A stretch of DNA of 64,000 bases. It comes from Phyto melanocephala (Eukaryota; Arthropoda; Insecta; Diptera; Rhinophoridae). The translations under genes and the position numbers were made by a program. This document shows positions 1-11,722 of the stretch, in pieces. A model generated the notes under the pieces. That model was not told the origin of the DNA, searched no databases, and was given only the letters and a program-made list of their open reading frames with translations. The stretch covers positions 92,917,978-92,981,977 of the forward strand of contig OW799234.1 in the NCBI GenBank assembly GCA_941918925.1. Direction: 5' to 3'. Position 1 is the first letter of the stretch, and each line of letters opens with the position of its first letter.

Positions 1-756
1 CAGATGACAACCGAAAACTGATCACTGTATATGATTATTGTAGTTTTTAAAATATCAGCACTCTCATGTGTGACGTCAACGTTTTACAGAACAATAATTG
101 CAATTAAATAAATAAAAAATCTTATTCCTTTATTGTAGCTTTAAATGTTTGATTTTATTATAGAAATGAAAGACCAAAAAAAGGAATTTTACTGGAAAAT
201 ATGGAACATTCAAAAATTTGTTTTCAACGAATGGACAGATGGACACTTTTAAGTCGATTTCTCGGAAATTAGTTTAACGGATCAACAAACGGAATAATGA
301 AGCTCGCAACACAGTCGAAGGGCGTAAATAAAATAACAATATGTATTAAATTTATTGACGTAGATTCAATATGAGCCTTGTTTCCTTTGACGTTGGTTAA
401 ATTTGCTGATTCCACCTTAAATATAGCTTTATATTATGCAATGGGTTATTTATTGTTTTAATTTTTTTTTTAAACAAAATTTTTCATATCTATGTTGCTT
501 GACGAAATATGTAAAATTTTTATAAGGATCTTAATACCAAAAAAAAAATCAGTTCAAGTTTTTTAATAGTGAAAACAATAACATGGTTTAGTTTTTTACT
601 TTATTTCTTATATGGAATTTATTATCGATTTTTAAATACCAACAAATCTACTTATATATTAATATTTATGTGATTCAGTTGAATTGAGAGAATGCAGCAT
701 AAATTTAGCTATAAATATATAAAATATTTTGTTCATTCCATTTACCTTCAATTAAA
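1..756. other. AT-rich intergenic DNA, nothing recognised
   Basis: No open frame, repeat end or structured RNA signal was recognised before the first Helentron-like end at 757. Confidence 0.5.
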
Positions 757-900
757 ACAAGTAAGAGCACTATATTCGGCTGTGCCGAATCTTTTATACC
801 CACCACCAATTTTGTGTACATTTAAAGCACAATATTTATTATTTTGTCAATCGCTATAGAATAGTCTCTTTATAATAAAATATGTATCACTTTCTTTGTA

Positions 901-1509
901 GAGGGTGGTCAAATTTTAAGGGCCCATGTTGAAGGTGAACCACACCTAAACTTCAACTTTTTTCTTGCATTTCATTTGACATTTCTCAATCTCAGACTAA
1001 CTCAATTTGAACCGTGGAAAGATACGCAATCGAGAGACGCTTTTAAATATTAAAGATTTTTATAAAAATGGGCGTTCAAATCAAAATGCATTTTGTGCAC
1101 TTTGTGATTATTTTGGTCAACAAAATCGTTCGAATTCGTCCACAATCGTGAGAATTGTAAAAAATATTTAAATGTCTGCAAAGCAGGTCTGTATGAAATG
1201 TGAAAACATCTGTGAATGCCATCTTAGTTCGTTGAAATGGAAACATTGCATTTTTTCACGGTAACGTGGCAAAAGAGCAAGCAACCTCGACTCATCAACG
1301 TGCCCAACAATTGAGCATCAACAGTGTCATTGAAAATATGGACTATCGGATCGAGGTGTGCCGCCTAGGTTGGGGGGGGCCATTTGGCCGATATTTTGTT
1401 CCATACATAATTGAAGCATACAAATATTATCATTATAAAAATAAATGATAATAATTTCATAATAATTTTATTCAAAATCAACATAGTCCCTTAAAATTAA
1501 ACCATCCAT
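901..1509 (+). mobile_element. Internally deleted mariner (MITE) carried inside Helentron A copy 1
   Basis: Terminal inverted repeats start GAGGGTGGTCAAATTTTAAG on the left; the degenerate right end at about 1490-1509 matches in reverse complement, and TA lies on both sides. Inside, around 1060-1160, a decayed frame reads FYKNGRSNQNAFCAL and NRSNSSTIVRIVKNI, which resembles the N-terminal helix-turn-helix of DD41D-type mariner transposases. Around 1266-1440 follow RAQQLSIN, then VIENMDYRIEV, then (after a G-run frame change) HLADILFHT, resembling the second helix-turn-helix and the transposase C-terminus. The whole catalytic core is missing. All long family A copies hold this module at the same internal position, so it was inserted once and then copied as passenger. 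It cannot encode an active transposase. Confidence 0.65.
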
Positions 1510-2024
1510 TATAACTTCGGTATGCTAGTAAAATGTTTTCGTAAATTTAGTCTTTCAATGAAAGTGGCCGTTAAAATACGCGTGTCAATAAAGTTTCTGC
1601 TAATAAACATAACTTAGATATTTCAATATAGTCCTTTAGTATTCCAAAATCTTTATTCATAGAGAATTTACATGAATTTAAGAGGAAAGTTTTATCTACG
1701 AAATAGTGCTAATTTATATTTGTTATCTTATGTTCTCCTGAAGTTATGCTCTATTAAAAATGGGAATTTAGGAAAATTTTGACATAAGTAAAAAAAAATT
1801 ATCTCTAAACATCATAAACAATTTATATTCATGTACTAATGGCTAACAAATTTTAAAATTATACAAAACTTATTTCGTTTGAAAATCTTTTAAAAGCAAA
1901 ATGTTATAGCAGTTTAAAAATCAAAATCTTACTAATAAATTTCCCGTTTTAGCAAAATGCTGAGAATGTATATTTTGAATCACCGTGTGATAATAATATA
2001 AAAATATGTATCACTTTCTTTGTA

Positions 2025-2370
2025 AATGTTGGCTTAATTGTAAGGGCCAATTTTAGAAAGTCTGTGAATGCCTTCTTAGTTCATTGAATGGGAACCACTG
2101 CTGGTTTTTGCGATAGTGTGGCAAAAGAGCAGTCAACCTCTACTCATCATCATGCCCAACAATTGACCATCAACATTGTCATTGAAAATTTGGACTATCA
2201 GATAGAGGAGTGGCGCCAAGGATGGGGGGGGGGGCATTTGGCCGATATTTTGTTAAATGCATAATTGAACCATACAAATATTATCATTATAAAAAGAAAT
2301 GATAATAATTTCTTAAATAATTTGTGTTTTATTTAAAAACAACATCAGCCCTTAAAATTTAACCACCCTT
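2025..2370 (+). mobile_element. Second, shorter mariner relic in Helentron A copy 1
   Basis: This repeats the flank TATGTATCACTTTCTTTGTA, a decayed left TIR, the QQLTIN / VIENLDYQIEEWR segment and a right TIR ending AACCACCCTT before TATAACTTCG. Compared with the copy at 901-1509 it lacks the N-terminal helix-turn-helix region. Its presence means the element is a composite of two family A parts, or that the module was duplicated. Confidence 0.55.
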
Positions 2371-2422
2371 TATAACTTCGATATGCTACTAAAATGCTTT
2401 TGTCAATGTAGTCTTTCAATGA

Positions 2423-3454
2423 AAGTGGGCGTTAAAGTAGGCGTGTCAATAGAGTTTCTGCTAATAAATACAACTTAAATATTTCAATATAGTCCTTTAT
2501 TTTCCCAAAAACTTTGTCAATAGAGAAATTACATGAATTTAAGATAAACCGTTATATGGGAGGTAGGCGTTAAAGTGGGCGTGTCAACTAAACTTTTTGG
2601 CACAACAATTACATTGATTAGAAGGATATACGTAGCAAATTTGATCATCATACCTCTAATTTTAACGGTTTTATGAGCTTTTAAATTTCATTAACGGTAG
2701 ATAACTTGAAAAGTGGGCGTTATAGTAGGCGTGTCAAAGTTATTTTTGCGAATGAGTACAACTTAGGTGTTTTAATATAGCCCTTTATTATTCCAAAATC
2801 TATATTAATAGAGAAATTATATGAATTTTAGGTAAAACGTTATATGGGAGGTGGGCGTAAAAGTGGGCGTGGCACCTTAATTTTCTGGCACAGTAATGAT
2901 ATTGCCCAGAGGGTTATACGTAGCAAATTTTATCGTCATACCTCTAATTTTGGCGGATTTATGAGCTTTTAAATTTCATTAACGGTAGATAACGTGAAAA
3001 GTGGGCGTTATAGTAGGCGTGTCAAAGTTATTTTTGCGAATGAGTACAACTTAGGTGTTTCAATATAGCCCCTTATAATTCCAAAATCTTTATTAATAGA
3101 GAAATTATATGAATTTTGGGTAAAACGTTATATGGGAGGTGGGCGTAAAAGTGGGCGTGGCACCTTAATTTTCTGGCACAGTAATTACATTGCCTAGGGG
3201 GATATACGTAGCAAATTTGATCATCATACCTCGAATTTTGGCGGTTTTATGAGCTTTTAAATTTCATTAACGGTAGATAACGTGAAAAGTGGGCGTTATA
3301 GTAGGCGTGTCAAAGTTTTTTTTGCGAATGAGTACAACTTAGGTGTTTCAATATAGCCCTTTTTTATTCCAAAATCTTTATTAATAGAGAAATTATATGA
3401 ATTTTAGGTAAAACGTTATATGGGAGGTGGGCGTAAAAGTGGGCGTGGCACATT
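2423..3454 (+). repeat. 288-bp tandem repeat array inside Helentron A copy 1
   Basis: The phrase AAGTGGGCG recurs at 2423, 2711, 2999 and 3287, exactly 288 bp apart each time. Units contain a TATGGGAGGTGGGCGT motif, GCGTGGCAC, and the ending GTAGGCGTGTCAAAGTT. The last three starts are close copies; the first unit is more diverged and the last is partial. The CACGCCC-type motif on the opposite strand also occurs in Drosophila INE-1-like DNA as I recall it. The same units lie in both arms of the palindrome at 12623-16926. Confidence 0.8.
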
Positions 3455-3852
3455 GATTTTCCGTTACAAAAAAGCGTCTCACCAAAAACCAAAGTGTGCA
3501 AAATTTCAGAGTCGTACATTAAGTTTTGTTGCTTTTATGACGTTTTTGTTTTTAAATATACCGAAAAATACACTGTGCGGTATAAATTTTCGTACATTTT
3601 GATCGATAACTCGTCTCCTAATACATAGATTTAGATGATTTTCGGGGGACAATATTATTTTTACTCAGGAAATATATATTCGAAGTTTCATGAGTCTACG
3701 TTAATGCATTTGGACACAATTGGACAATAACTCTCTTCCTAATACTCCGATTTAGCCCATTTTCAATACCAAACAAACCTTGTCTATAAGAAAGATTCTG
3801 GCAAAATTTGAGCCCCCTAGCTTTTTCGGTGCGACCTCTATCGTGCTTTCAA

Positions 3853-3898
3853 CAGACGGACAGACGGACAGACGGACAGACGGACAGACGGACGGACA
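3853..3898 (+). repeat. GACGGACA (GTCY) minisatellite
   Basis: About five perfect copies of an 8-bp unit, a fixed component of the Helentron-like families here. Arrays of this GTCY type are described from Dipteran mini-me/DINE-1 elements. Confidence 0.85.
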
Positions 3899-4033
3899 TA
3901 GCTAGATTGTCATCAAATCAAACCCTGATTCAGAATATATATACTTTATGGGGTCTAAAATGGATATTTCGATGTGTTACAAACGGAATGACAAAATGAA
4001 TATACCCCCACCATTTTTTTGGTGGCGGGTATA

Positions 4034-5633
4034 AAAATTGTTTCAGCAAAAACAACAACTGAAGAGTACAACAAATTTAATGCAGTACAATAACATAGGC
4101 AAAACAAATTGTTAAAAGAATTTATTTTTAACAACACATTTCCATTAAAACCCTTCAATAACTAGTTTCTACTCAAGCTGTTTTAATGACCTAACACATA
4201 CCACAATATATTGACTGTTAACTAGAAAATTCGACTTTTTCTCTCATTTAATACTCTACACAATAACAGATGAAAAGTAGATGTTTGTGTTGATACTTTT
4301 AGCATCCAGGATAATGATCTGGTAACCATATATATTTTTTATACACATTGATGGACCTGATTGATTTTGAAATCGACTTTGCCATTTTTACCTGAATTGT
4401 AAAAATCACTGCTTTATTGAAAATTAAAAAAAAAATATTTTTATAAACACAAATGTACTTAAAAAAATTTTATTATGCCTTCTGCATTATAAGTTATAGT
4501 TTCTACATGTGATAGTGTTATTGTCGAAATTCTATACGCTCATAAAACCATTGAAAATATTGATATCGAGAAAAAATAACTATAAATAAATTTAAAAAGA
4601 CTATAAATTAGCGTTTGCAATAAATACTGAGAAGATCATTTCGTAATTATAATGTCATTTTCAGAAAATCGCCTTAACCTCTTATAATTATTGATTAAAA
4701 CTTTGATTAAATAAGCGTAATGGCGACATCGTCATTTTTACACATATTTATTAGAGTATTGTAGGGTATTATACAGAGAGGTTTGATTGACTTTAACGCT
4801 TTTAATTGTTTTAAAAAAAAAAATTTTTTTTTCAATAAATGGTTCAAAACATTTGGTTTTAACTTTTCCCTAAAACTTTCACATAGATGTAATTACACAC
4901 ACACCTAAACTTTAGCATGAAAGCATTCATGCAGGCATGCATCTATACGAACATGTATGAAGTGCAACCCCATGTAGTACATATTCAAACAGTTAGTAAC
5001 TAGTAGTTTTAAAATGAAATGAATGAAAGTAAATGTATTGTTTCCTGGTCCATGTTTGTTAGTAAGTATGTGTGCAATTGGAAATTGCTTTTACCAATAG
5101 TACATCGTATGAAGCGTTGATATTGAACTATGCTCGTATGAATACTTTATGCTATAGAATTGTTTGTATATGTTTAAATAAACAATTTGATGGTCAAATA
5201 TGTTTAAAAATGTAAAAATATATAGAAACAAGAACAGCAAAAACTTTTAATTGTTTGTAAATATAAAAATGATTTTTTTTAGTAAAACGAACACTTTCAG
5301 AGCTCCCATTTTAAATAATAATAGAACTAGTTTTTATGCTTTTCGAACGTTGAATAATAATTTAGAATAATTTATTTGAAAATAAAAGCTATGTAAGTTT
5401 TTAGAACTGTGGCTCAGGAAAGAAAAATATTTTTGGGGTAAAAAACTACATTCAATATATAGGTCATGATCAAATTTATTAATTTAAATTTAATAAAATA
5501 TTGTGACTAAATAAGAGGTCTCATAGAAATTTAGCAAACACAAATAAATTATACAATAATTGTATTGGGTTTATAATCAAAAGATAATTTATTTAAAGTT
5601 TTTTCGTTAAACAACTTAACACCTTGAGAAATA
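4034..5633. other. AT-rich intergenic DNA
   Basis: No gene or mobile-element signature was recognised. There is a short CACACACAC run near 4893 and A/T homopolymers. Confidence 0.45.
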
Positions 5634-5908
5634 ACAAGTAAGAGCACTATATTCGGCTGTGCCGAATCTTTTATACCCACCACCAATTTGATGTACTTTT
5701 ATAGATCAGAATTTATTATTTTGTTATAAACAGTAATCGCTATGGAATAATATCTTTATACTAAAATACTCTACGTCAATGCTTTTGGACACAATTACAT
5801 TTAATTCGTTGTTGGAAGGACACGATTTTTTTGACCTACTCTTGCATTACGAGCTATAACTCTCTTCCTAATATTCTGATTTAGCCCATTTTTAATTACA
5901 AACAAACC
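5634..5908 (+). mobile_element. Helentron family A fragment, copy 2
   Basis: It starts with the same ACAAGTAAGAGCAC end, the ATTCGGCTGTGCCGAAT palindrome and TATACCCACCACCAA. It then jumps by internal deletion to the segment CTCTTCCTAATATTCTGATT that lies near the right end of full copies, and loses similarity at about 5908. The mariner module, tandem repeat, minisatellite and terminal hairpin are missing. Confidence 0.75.
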
Positions 5909-7807
5909 TAATCGCTATGTCCAGTAAAGTCGCAAATACACAAAAAACAGAAAGATTTTTTATTTTTCAATTACAGCGCTACCTTATTATACCAAAAATG
6001 TAAGATTTTTTTCTTGTCACAAATGCTACTAAGTAGGTTTTAAATATGAAATAGATTAGTTCATAAAAATAAATTTTTTTTAAAAAATGTATACAATGCC
6101 AGTATCGAATCTAAAATTAAATATAAACCCAACATGGTTTAGCTCGGAGCAGCTTTTGCGGTTCCGAGGTCGTATTTTTTACCTAAACAATTCACTAACA
6201 ATATTAATATATAAATTCAGCAGAAATTCAATTTCTAAAAAGGGACCTTATCGAAAAAGTAAATTTATATATGTCAGTAATAAATTCAACAGCATATTAT
6301 TAAAAACATTTACCGATTACTTGAAAATTTACAAAAAAAATTAAATAGTGATTTAAATTAATTAATTTCTTTTTCGTGTAACTTTTGTTTGCAAATTTAT
6401 GCAAAATATTAAACGAGGTTTCGTTAATATATGTGTTGAGTACGACTAAAATATTTTCTCCTTTCAAATTTGTTCTGTGTGTTAGATATGAAGACGACGA
6501 AATTAATGCAACTAAATAAAAAATGTTTTTTCTATACGGAGAATTAAGTTAAAACTTATCTTCAAGTTGCATAAGATCATTGTCAGGCTACACTTAAATT
6601 CTCATTTAAAAATATCCTGAAAAAAATTTTAACAAAAGTTAAAAAAACTTTCTCCTGTAAATTTTGGGTTACGATATTTTAGCGTTTAAGGCTGGTAGAT
6701 GTACTTGTACAACCCATGGTGAAGTATATAAAAAGAAAATGAAATAATATTTTGCTATATTCGCTTGTGTTGTATTAAGCCACATTTCTTGTGTTATTAT
6801 TTATTTAATACATACGGTTTTCTTTCTTTTTAACATTTTATACAATTTCAATTTTTTACTCAAGGATACTTTAATACCCAACAATCAATATAATAACGTG
6901 AGTAAAAAAAGTCTGGACTGAATTTTATACAATACATATGCAACATCAGCAAGCACAATTTCTTTTTTGTAATACAACTGCGAATATGAATGACTGGCTG
7001 GAATCGACTATAAGTTTGACTGTATATGTCTGTTTGTTTTTAAGTAATAAAAACAAGTGCATACATTTTGGGATCTTACTACTCAATTTACCAGAGTTTC
7101 CAGACACATATTTTTATACGCGAATATACATATTTTTTAAAACATAAATATACAGTTATTACAGTACAACAGACCTGCAGAATATTGTTGATGAAAATCC
7201 TCTCTGCAATCCACATATTTTTAAATCCTTCAAACTGAATACTGAAATAAAAATGTTTCAAAGACGTCGTCAATAATGACGAGAATCAAATAGGACGAGA
7301 AAAGAACTTAAATAAAGTTGAATGGCAACTAAATGAATAAAAATATTTACCTCTTACTTCAGTATAAAATTGTGCATAAGTGTGTTAAATGAAAACGGGA
7401 ATTTAATCATTCATAAACGACAGTTTTCTTCTTGCCCTTTTTTAATCTGTGAAAATGGTTTTATTTGTTTAATAGTTGTTGTTCTCAGCAAATTATTTTT
7501 TACTTTCAATATGTCCACACATGTTCATAGATAAAGAAATAAAGACTTCTTAAAAATATAATTTATTTAAATACAAATTTTATTGGAGAAAATAACACGG
7601 ATTTAAGGCGTATCAGCCATGAAATTAAAACAGTTTAACTAAAGTCTTTACATATTTACCACAATATTTAAAGGCTTATTTTATACTGAATTTGTAATAA
7701 AAAAATCTTTTTTCTAAGCATTTGTTACATTTAAAATTTCTTCGAAAAATGAAAGTTGTATACACCAGAAAATTGTGAGCTAAGTACGTTTTTTGCTTCC
7801 GCTTACT
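5909..7807. other. AT-rich intergenic DNA
   Basis: An 85-codon open frame at 6087-6344 (+) has no recognisable domain and a composition like the surrounding DNA; I do not call it a gene. Nothing else was recognised. Confidence 0.4.
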
Positions 7808-8729
7808 TTACAGATTTGCCTCGAACCGGTAGACCACGTTGAAGTCGCACTGTGGAAAATATTGAACGAGTACAGCAAAGTGTTAACGAAGCACCAGAAA
7901 AATCTGCCAGAAGGCGTTCTGCTTAGCTAAGAATGTCTCGTACGTTAATGGAAGAATTAAAACCCGCAGATCATCGGCAACGTCTAAATTTTGCAGTTAA
8001 ATTTCAAGAGTTGGCCAGAAATGAAATCAACTTTATTAAAAATTTGATTAAGAGTGATGAAGCTCATTTTCATTTGAATGGCTTTGTTAATAAGCAAAAC
8101 TGTAGGTTCTGGGGTTCTCAAAATCCAAGAGCCATTCATCAACGCCAATTGCACCCATCAGATGTACAGTATGTTGTGGGATCACATCTGAAAATGTCAT
8201 TCGAGAATGAAGATGGAAGTGCTGTAACCGTAAATGGAGAGCGGTATCGGTCTATGATAGAAAATTTTTTACGCCCTGCTCTTGAAAACAGACCTGGTAT
8301 GTGGTTTCAGCAGGACGGAGCCACTGCCCGATACACTATGGCACTTTTAAGTCAAATTTTTGGAAATTCGGAAATTATTTGGCCAGCGCGATCGCCAAAT
8401 TTGACAGCACCAGACTATTTTCTTTGGGGTTATTTGAAGGAGCGAGTGTATGTTAACAAGCCAGAGGCAATCCTTGAACTCAAGGTAAACATTGTTGCAG
8501 AAATTCGAACGCTCTACCACAAGTTTTGAAAGATGTTATGGAAAATACTCTAAAAGAGCCCATCAGTGCGAAGCTGAAAACGGTGGTCAAGAGACATAAT
8601 TTTTCATACTTAGTGTAAAAAAAATTCCCTTTTGTATATTATATAACCTGTAAGAAAAAATAAAAAAAAATTAATAAACGAAAAAGTTATTAAACTTTTA
8701 CACCCCTTGGTTTCTTTTGGCCCACCCTG
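7808..8729 (+). pseudogene. Decayed mariner transposase (DD41D-like), 5'-truncated
   Basis: The longest open part is 7933-8529. Readable transposase motifs are the linker RTGRPR (about 7815), LKPADHRQRL, the first catalytic Asp in SDEAHFHLNG, VNGERYR, the second Asp in QQDGA and the third in APDYFLWGYLK. Only 32 residues separate the second and third Asp, fewer than the usual 34 or 41, so a short in-frame loss is likely there. Part of the helix-turn-helix between MSRTLMEE and LKPADHRQ is deleted, and stop codons interrupt the upstream part (about 7842 and 7925). The right end has a mariner-style TIR, TTTCTTTTGGCCCACCCTG, ending at 8729 before TA. No left TIR was found. The protein would have cut and pasted its own DNA through those repeats; this copy is dead. 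Confidence 0.8.
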
Positions 8730-8744
8730 TATAAACAATATTGT

Positions 8745-9330
8745 AGCGGCACACGCTTAACGCAGAAACAGTATTAAAATTCTTTGGCAATAACGCGTTA
8801 AATGCTGTTCTCCAAGTGGTCAATCGTTACGGGTTTATCAGCATAGACTAGCGACTTCACACATCACCACAGAAAATAGTCTAGCGGCGTCAAGTTCCAC
8901 GATTTTGGAGGCCAATTCACGGGCGGAAACTTGAAACTATGCGATTACCAAACATTTTCTTCAATAAAACAAGTATGCCAGAAGCTGTGTGACATGTTGC
9001 GCCGTCTGATTGCAACCACAGCTCCTGCACATCATGGTTTTCAATTGTAAAACGAAAAAGTCAGTAATCATGGTTCCACCATTGACAGTAACGTTTTGAT
9101 CAGAGTCGTTTTGTAAGATTTACAAGCCAATGATACCACCAGCCAATAAAGCACACCAAACAGTCAGTTTTCCTAGATGTACATGTCTCAATATACACTT
9201 GAGGATGATCATAACTTCATATGCAGCTATTCATGCTTTAGTCTATTTATGTTAAAATACAAAATCAAACTTAACAGCTGGCAAAATGGTTAAAAAAATG
9301 TTGCAAACTTAAAATTCCATAAAAACACCC
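8745..9330 (-). pseudogene. Decayed mariner transposase, opposite orientation
   Basis: Read on the minus strand, fragments in changing frames include LGKLTVWCAL, AGGIIGL, NVTVNGG, QSDGATCHTA and HLENSI, all in the order expected for a mariner transposase. Multiple stops and frameshifts interrupt it. It lies tail-to-tail with the mariner ending at 8729. It resembles the relic at 59752-60440 more than the copy at 21338, for example both share the GATCHTA/GATCNTA stretch followed by LLKK/LLKE. Confidence 0.7.
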
Positions 9331-11167
9331 GGTACTCGTAGAGTATTTTCACAAATACAACAATAAGAAACTATGATTAATGTTTTGTATCGATAGTGTT
9401 GCGACAATACAAGAAAGTTGGAACAGTCGAAATGTTGTCTGTACAGGGTTGTGGTGGTAGACAACATTTAGAAAAATCCTAAATTCTGTCTGGAGTATTT
9501 TCAATAATTTAGAAACAATTAAAAAAAATATTAAGTATACATTTGTTAAAGAGAAAATGTTCACCAAACACAAAATGTATCAACAATATTTTAAGTGAAA
9601 ATGTATGCAAAGTTTCCTGTTAAAGAAATTATTTAAAAAAATGTTCCTAAGTAATGAACCTGTGGACCGGGTGTGCTCGAAAAGTGGTAGACCGCCAAGA
9701 TGGAATACAGAACTCGCAGTGGATGCCAAGAATTTTTTTTAAATTTTAATTTACATAAAATCTGTAATCAAGAAACATACGATTTTAGTTATTCCACTGA
9801 ACTTATTGTGTGTTCATTAAAAAAAATTTCAATTCGTCTAAAAAACACTGCAATTTCTCTAAAAAAGAAATTTAATTGAAATCGAATTAAAAAAATTTAA
9901 TACTAAAATTATTAAAGAAAATCTAAAATTCTATGAATAGATCTTTAATGTTTTATAGAAAGAGTATCCAAAAGCTTCCTTTTAAATAATTTAAACTATG
10001 TTTTATATAAAAAGACATTATTTCAGAATTTAATTTTTTGTCCGATACAAGCACATACACCAACAAAAATACTTTTGATATCTTTTCACAAGAAAAAATC
10101 AACGCTTAAAATCTTTTCAAAGATTAGCACTTATTTTAAGTACAATAATCAACAAAAGGCGACCATTAAAGTCAAGAGCTTTTTTCCGTTGTTGATATTT
10201 AGTTGCCCCTTTCCTTGCATTTTCTTTTTGCTAAAACAAGCAGTTTTCATTTTTGGTCCATTGACCGCAGCAGCAGTTTTGTATTCTTTAAATAAGATAG
10301 TGTGAGTACGAGTTGCACTACAAATTGCAATAGTGGGTGATTATGGATTTTATGTTGAATTTTGTTTTATTATTTATTTTTAATTTATTTTTTTTTTCGT
10401 TTAGCACATATTAAAGTTTTGCAAAGTTTAAACAAGAGTCGTGTGTACTTTCTATGAGACACACTCATATATGATGGCAAAATCAGTGCACAGATTTACA
10501 CATACCAGCGTGCATGCATGTACGTGAACATGTAGTTATTGCATTGAGTTTTTTGTTTGAGTTTTAGAGGTTTAACTTAAATGGGTGAAAATTTTTATAA
10601 AAAAAACAATATTTGTGTTTTTTTTATTTCTAGTCCAGACTAAATGTCGCGTCATTGTTTCATCGTTTATATGTTTATGCGCGTTGTAACCATTTCCATT
10701 TATTTTTTATTTATTTTTTTTGTAAAATTTTTACTGATTTTGTTATTACAGTGTTATGATTTTTTCATCTTTAGTTTTGCCAGTGCAGTTTTGGTGGTGC
10801 AATTAATTCAAAGATTTGTTTGCTTTTCATTAAAATTACAATTTTTCACCGTTTACATCATGTGCGAAAAATGTTAACATTTTTAAATCGGGATCACATC
10901 GTATGTGGTCACAAAATATTGGAAATAGGATTTTTCGATCATAGATCAAGAACTTCTATGACATTACATTTGCTCAAACTTGATTATTTCCGATTTAAAA
11001 AAGCTACATTTATGTGTTTGTGTGTGTGTGTATGCATTGAAGAGATCAATTATGCGTTTTTTTTTTCAAAAACCGGTTTTCGAATATTCCGAATAGTTGC
11101 TATTCAAAAAAAAAACAGTTTTCGGTTAAGCATTTAAAAAACAACCGGTTAACCGGTTTTAATTCGA
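9331..11167. other. AT-rich intergenic DNA
   Basis: Several short open frames (about 60-105 codons, for example 10820-11137) have low-complexity, Phe/Ile-rich translations and no recognisable domain. A GTGTGTGTGTGT microsatellite lies near 11020. Confidence 0.4.
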
Positions 11168-11715
11168 ACAAGTAAGAGAGCTTTTTTCGACCGTGCCGAA
11201 TCTTATATTTTTTAATTTTTTATTAAATATATTATTCGCTATATTCGGCCGTGCCGAATCTGATTATACCCTTCACCATCATGTTGATAGGTATAATCCC
11301 ACATCGTAGCTTAACCTATATTCCATGTTAGACGCCATTTTTCCTTATTATTTCCGTCGCCATCCTTGATTTTGAATTTTTACGTAGTTAACTGTTTTCT
11401 ACCAGTCAAGCCCTTTCATTTGATACCCATATTGATGAAGTTAAAATATTTGATCCGCCATTTTGTCTTAGACGCCATCTACATTTTACATTTTTTAATG
11501 ATTTTCTATATTCTACTGGTCAAGCCCTTTCATTTGATAGCAATATTGACTCTCTCGTTTGTCTAGAGGCTGAGAAAAAATGATTTTCGTTTGTAAATTT
11601 TTGGAATATATATTTTTTTTTTTAAATTTTTGCCTAAAACTTTACCGATAAGAGCCCGCTTAAATAGTACCAAAGGCACCTATAAATTATTTTATGGCTG
11701 AAAAATTTCAATTTT
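11168..11715 (+). mobile_element. Helentron-like element, family C copy 1 (3' part lost)
   Basis: It begins ACAAGTAAGAGAGC and has two tandem versions of the palindromic motif (TTCGACCGTGCCGAATC near 11185 and ATTCGGCCGTGCCGAAT near 11243), then TATACCCTTCACCATCATG. The body contains repeated phrases such as CAAGCCCTTTCATTTGATA, shared with 58973-59751 and, reversed, with 63545-64000. Similarity stops where a family B element starts at 11723. Confidence 0.7.
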
Positions 11716-11722
11716 GTTAATA

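Larger units (their letters stand above)
757..4033 (+). mobile_element. Helentron-like (DINE-1/INE-1-type) element, family A copy 1
   Basis: The left end begins ACAAGTAAGAGCAC and holds the palindrome ATTCGGC-TGT-GCCGAAT followed by TATACCCACCACC. The right end is a hairpin (4001-4033) whose last bases GGTGGCGGGTATA are nearly the reverse complement of that TATACCCACCACC, so the element has subterminal inverted repeats. It is flanked by A on both sides, as expected for insertion between two like bases without target duplication. The right part contains a GACGGACA minisatellite and a core reading ATATATACTTTATGGGGTC, which resembles the Drosophila INE-1/DINE-1 core as I know it. No helicase or Rep gene is present, so it is non-autonomous. 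At about 3.28 kb it is longer than the roughly 2.15 kb copies at 12623-16926, because it contains a second mariner-derived module and about 300 bp of extra sequence (1681-1977). Confidence 0.75.

Noticed and set aside
1266..1448. Conserved 60-codon frame seen in several Helentron A copies, first considered a small host-like peptide
   Set aside because: It is better explained as the helix-turn-helix/C-terminal remnant of a deleted mariner transposase, and its frame is broken at a G run.
3420..3602. 60-codon frame starting MGGGRKSGRG (and its sister at 14130-14345)
   Set aside because: It is a translation of the Helentron tandem-repeat end; the second copy runs into the inserted element's hairpin.
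6087..6344. 85-codon open frame on the plus strand
   Set aside because: No recognisable domain, composition as in the surrounding AT-rich DNA, no splice or promoter context.
7500..7810. Left TIR for the mariner ending at 8729
   Set aside because: No inverse match to its CAGGGTGGGCC end could be found upstream, so the element is called 5'-truncated.
10820..11137. 105-codon open frame on the plus strand
   Set aside because: Low-complexity translation including a GTGTGT microsatellite; no domain recognised.
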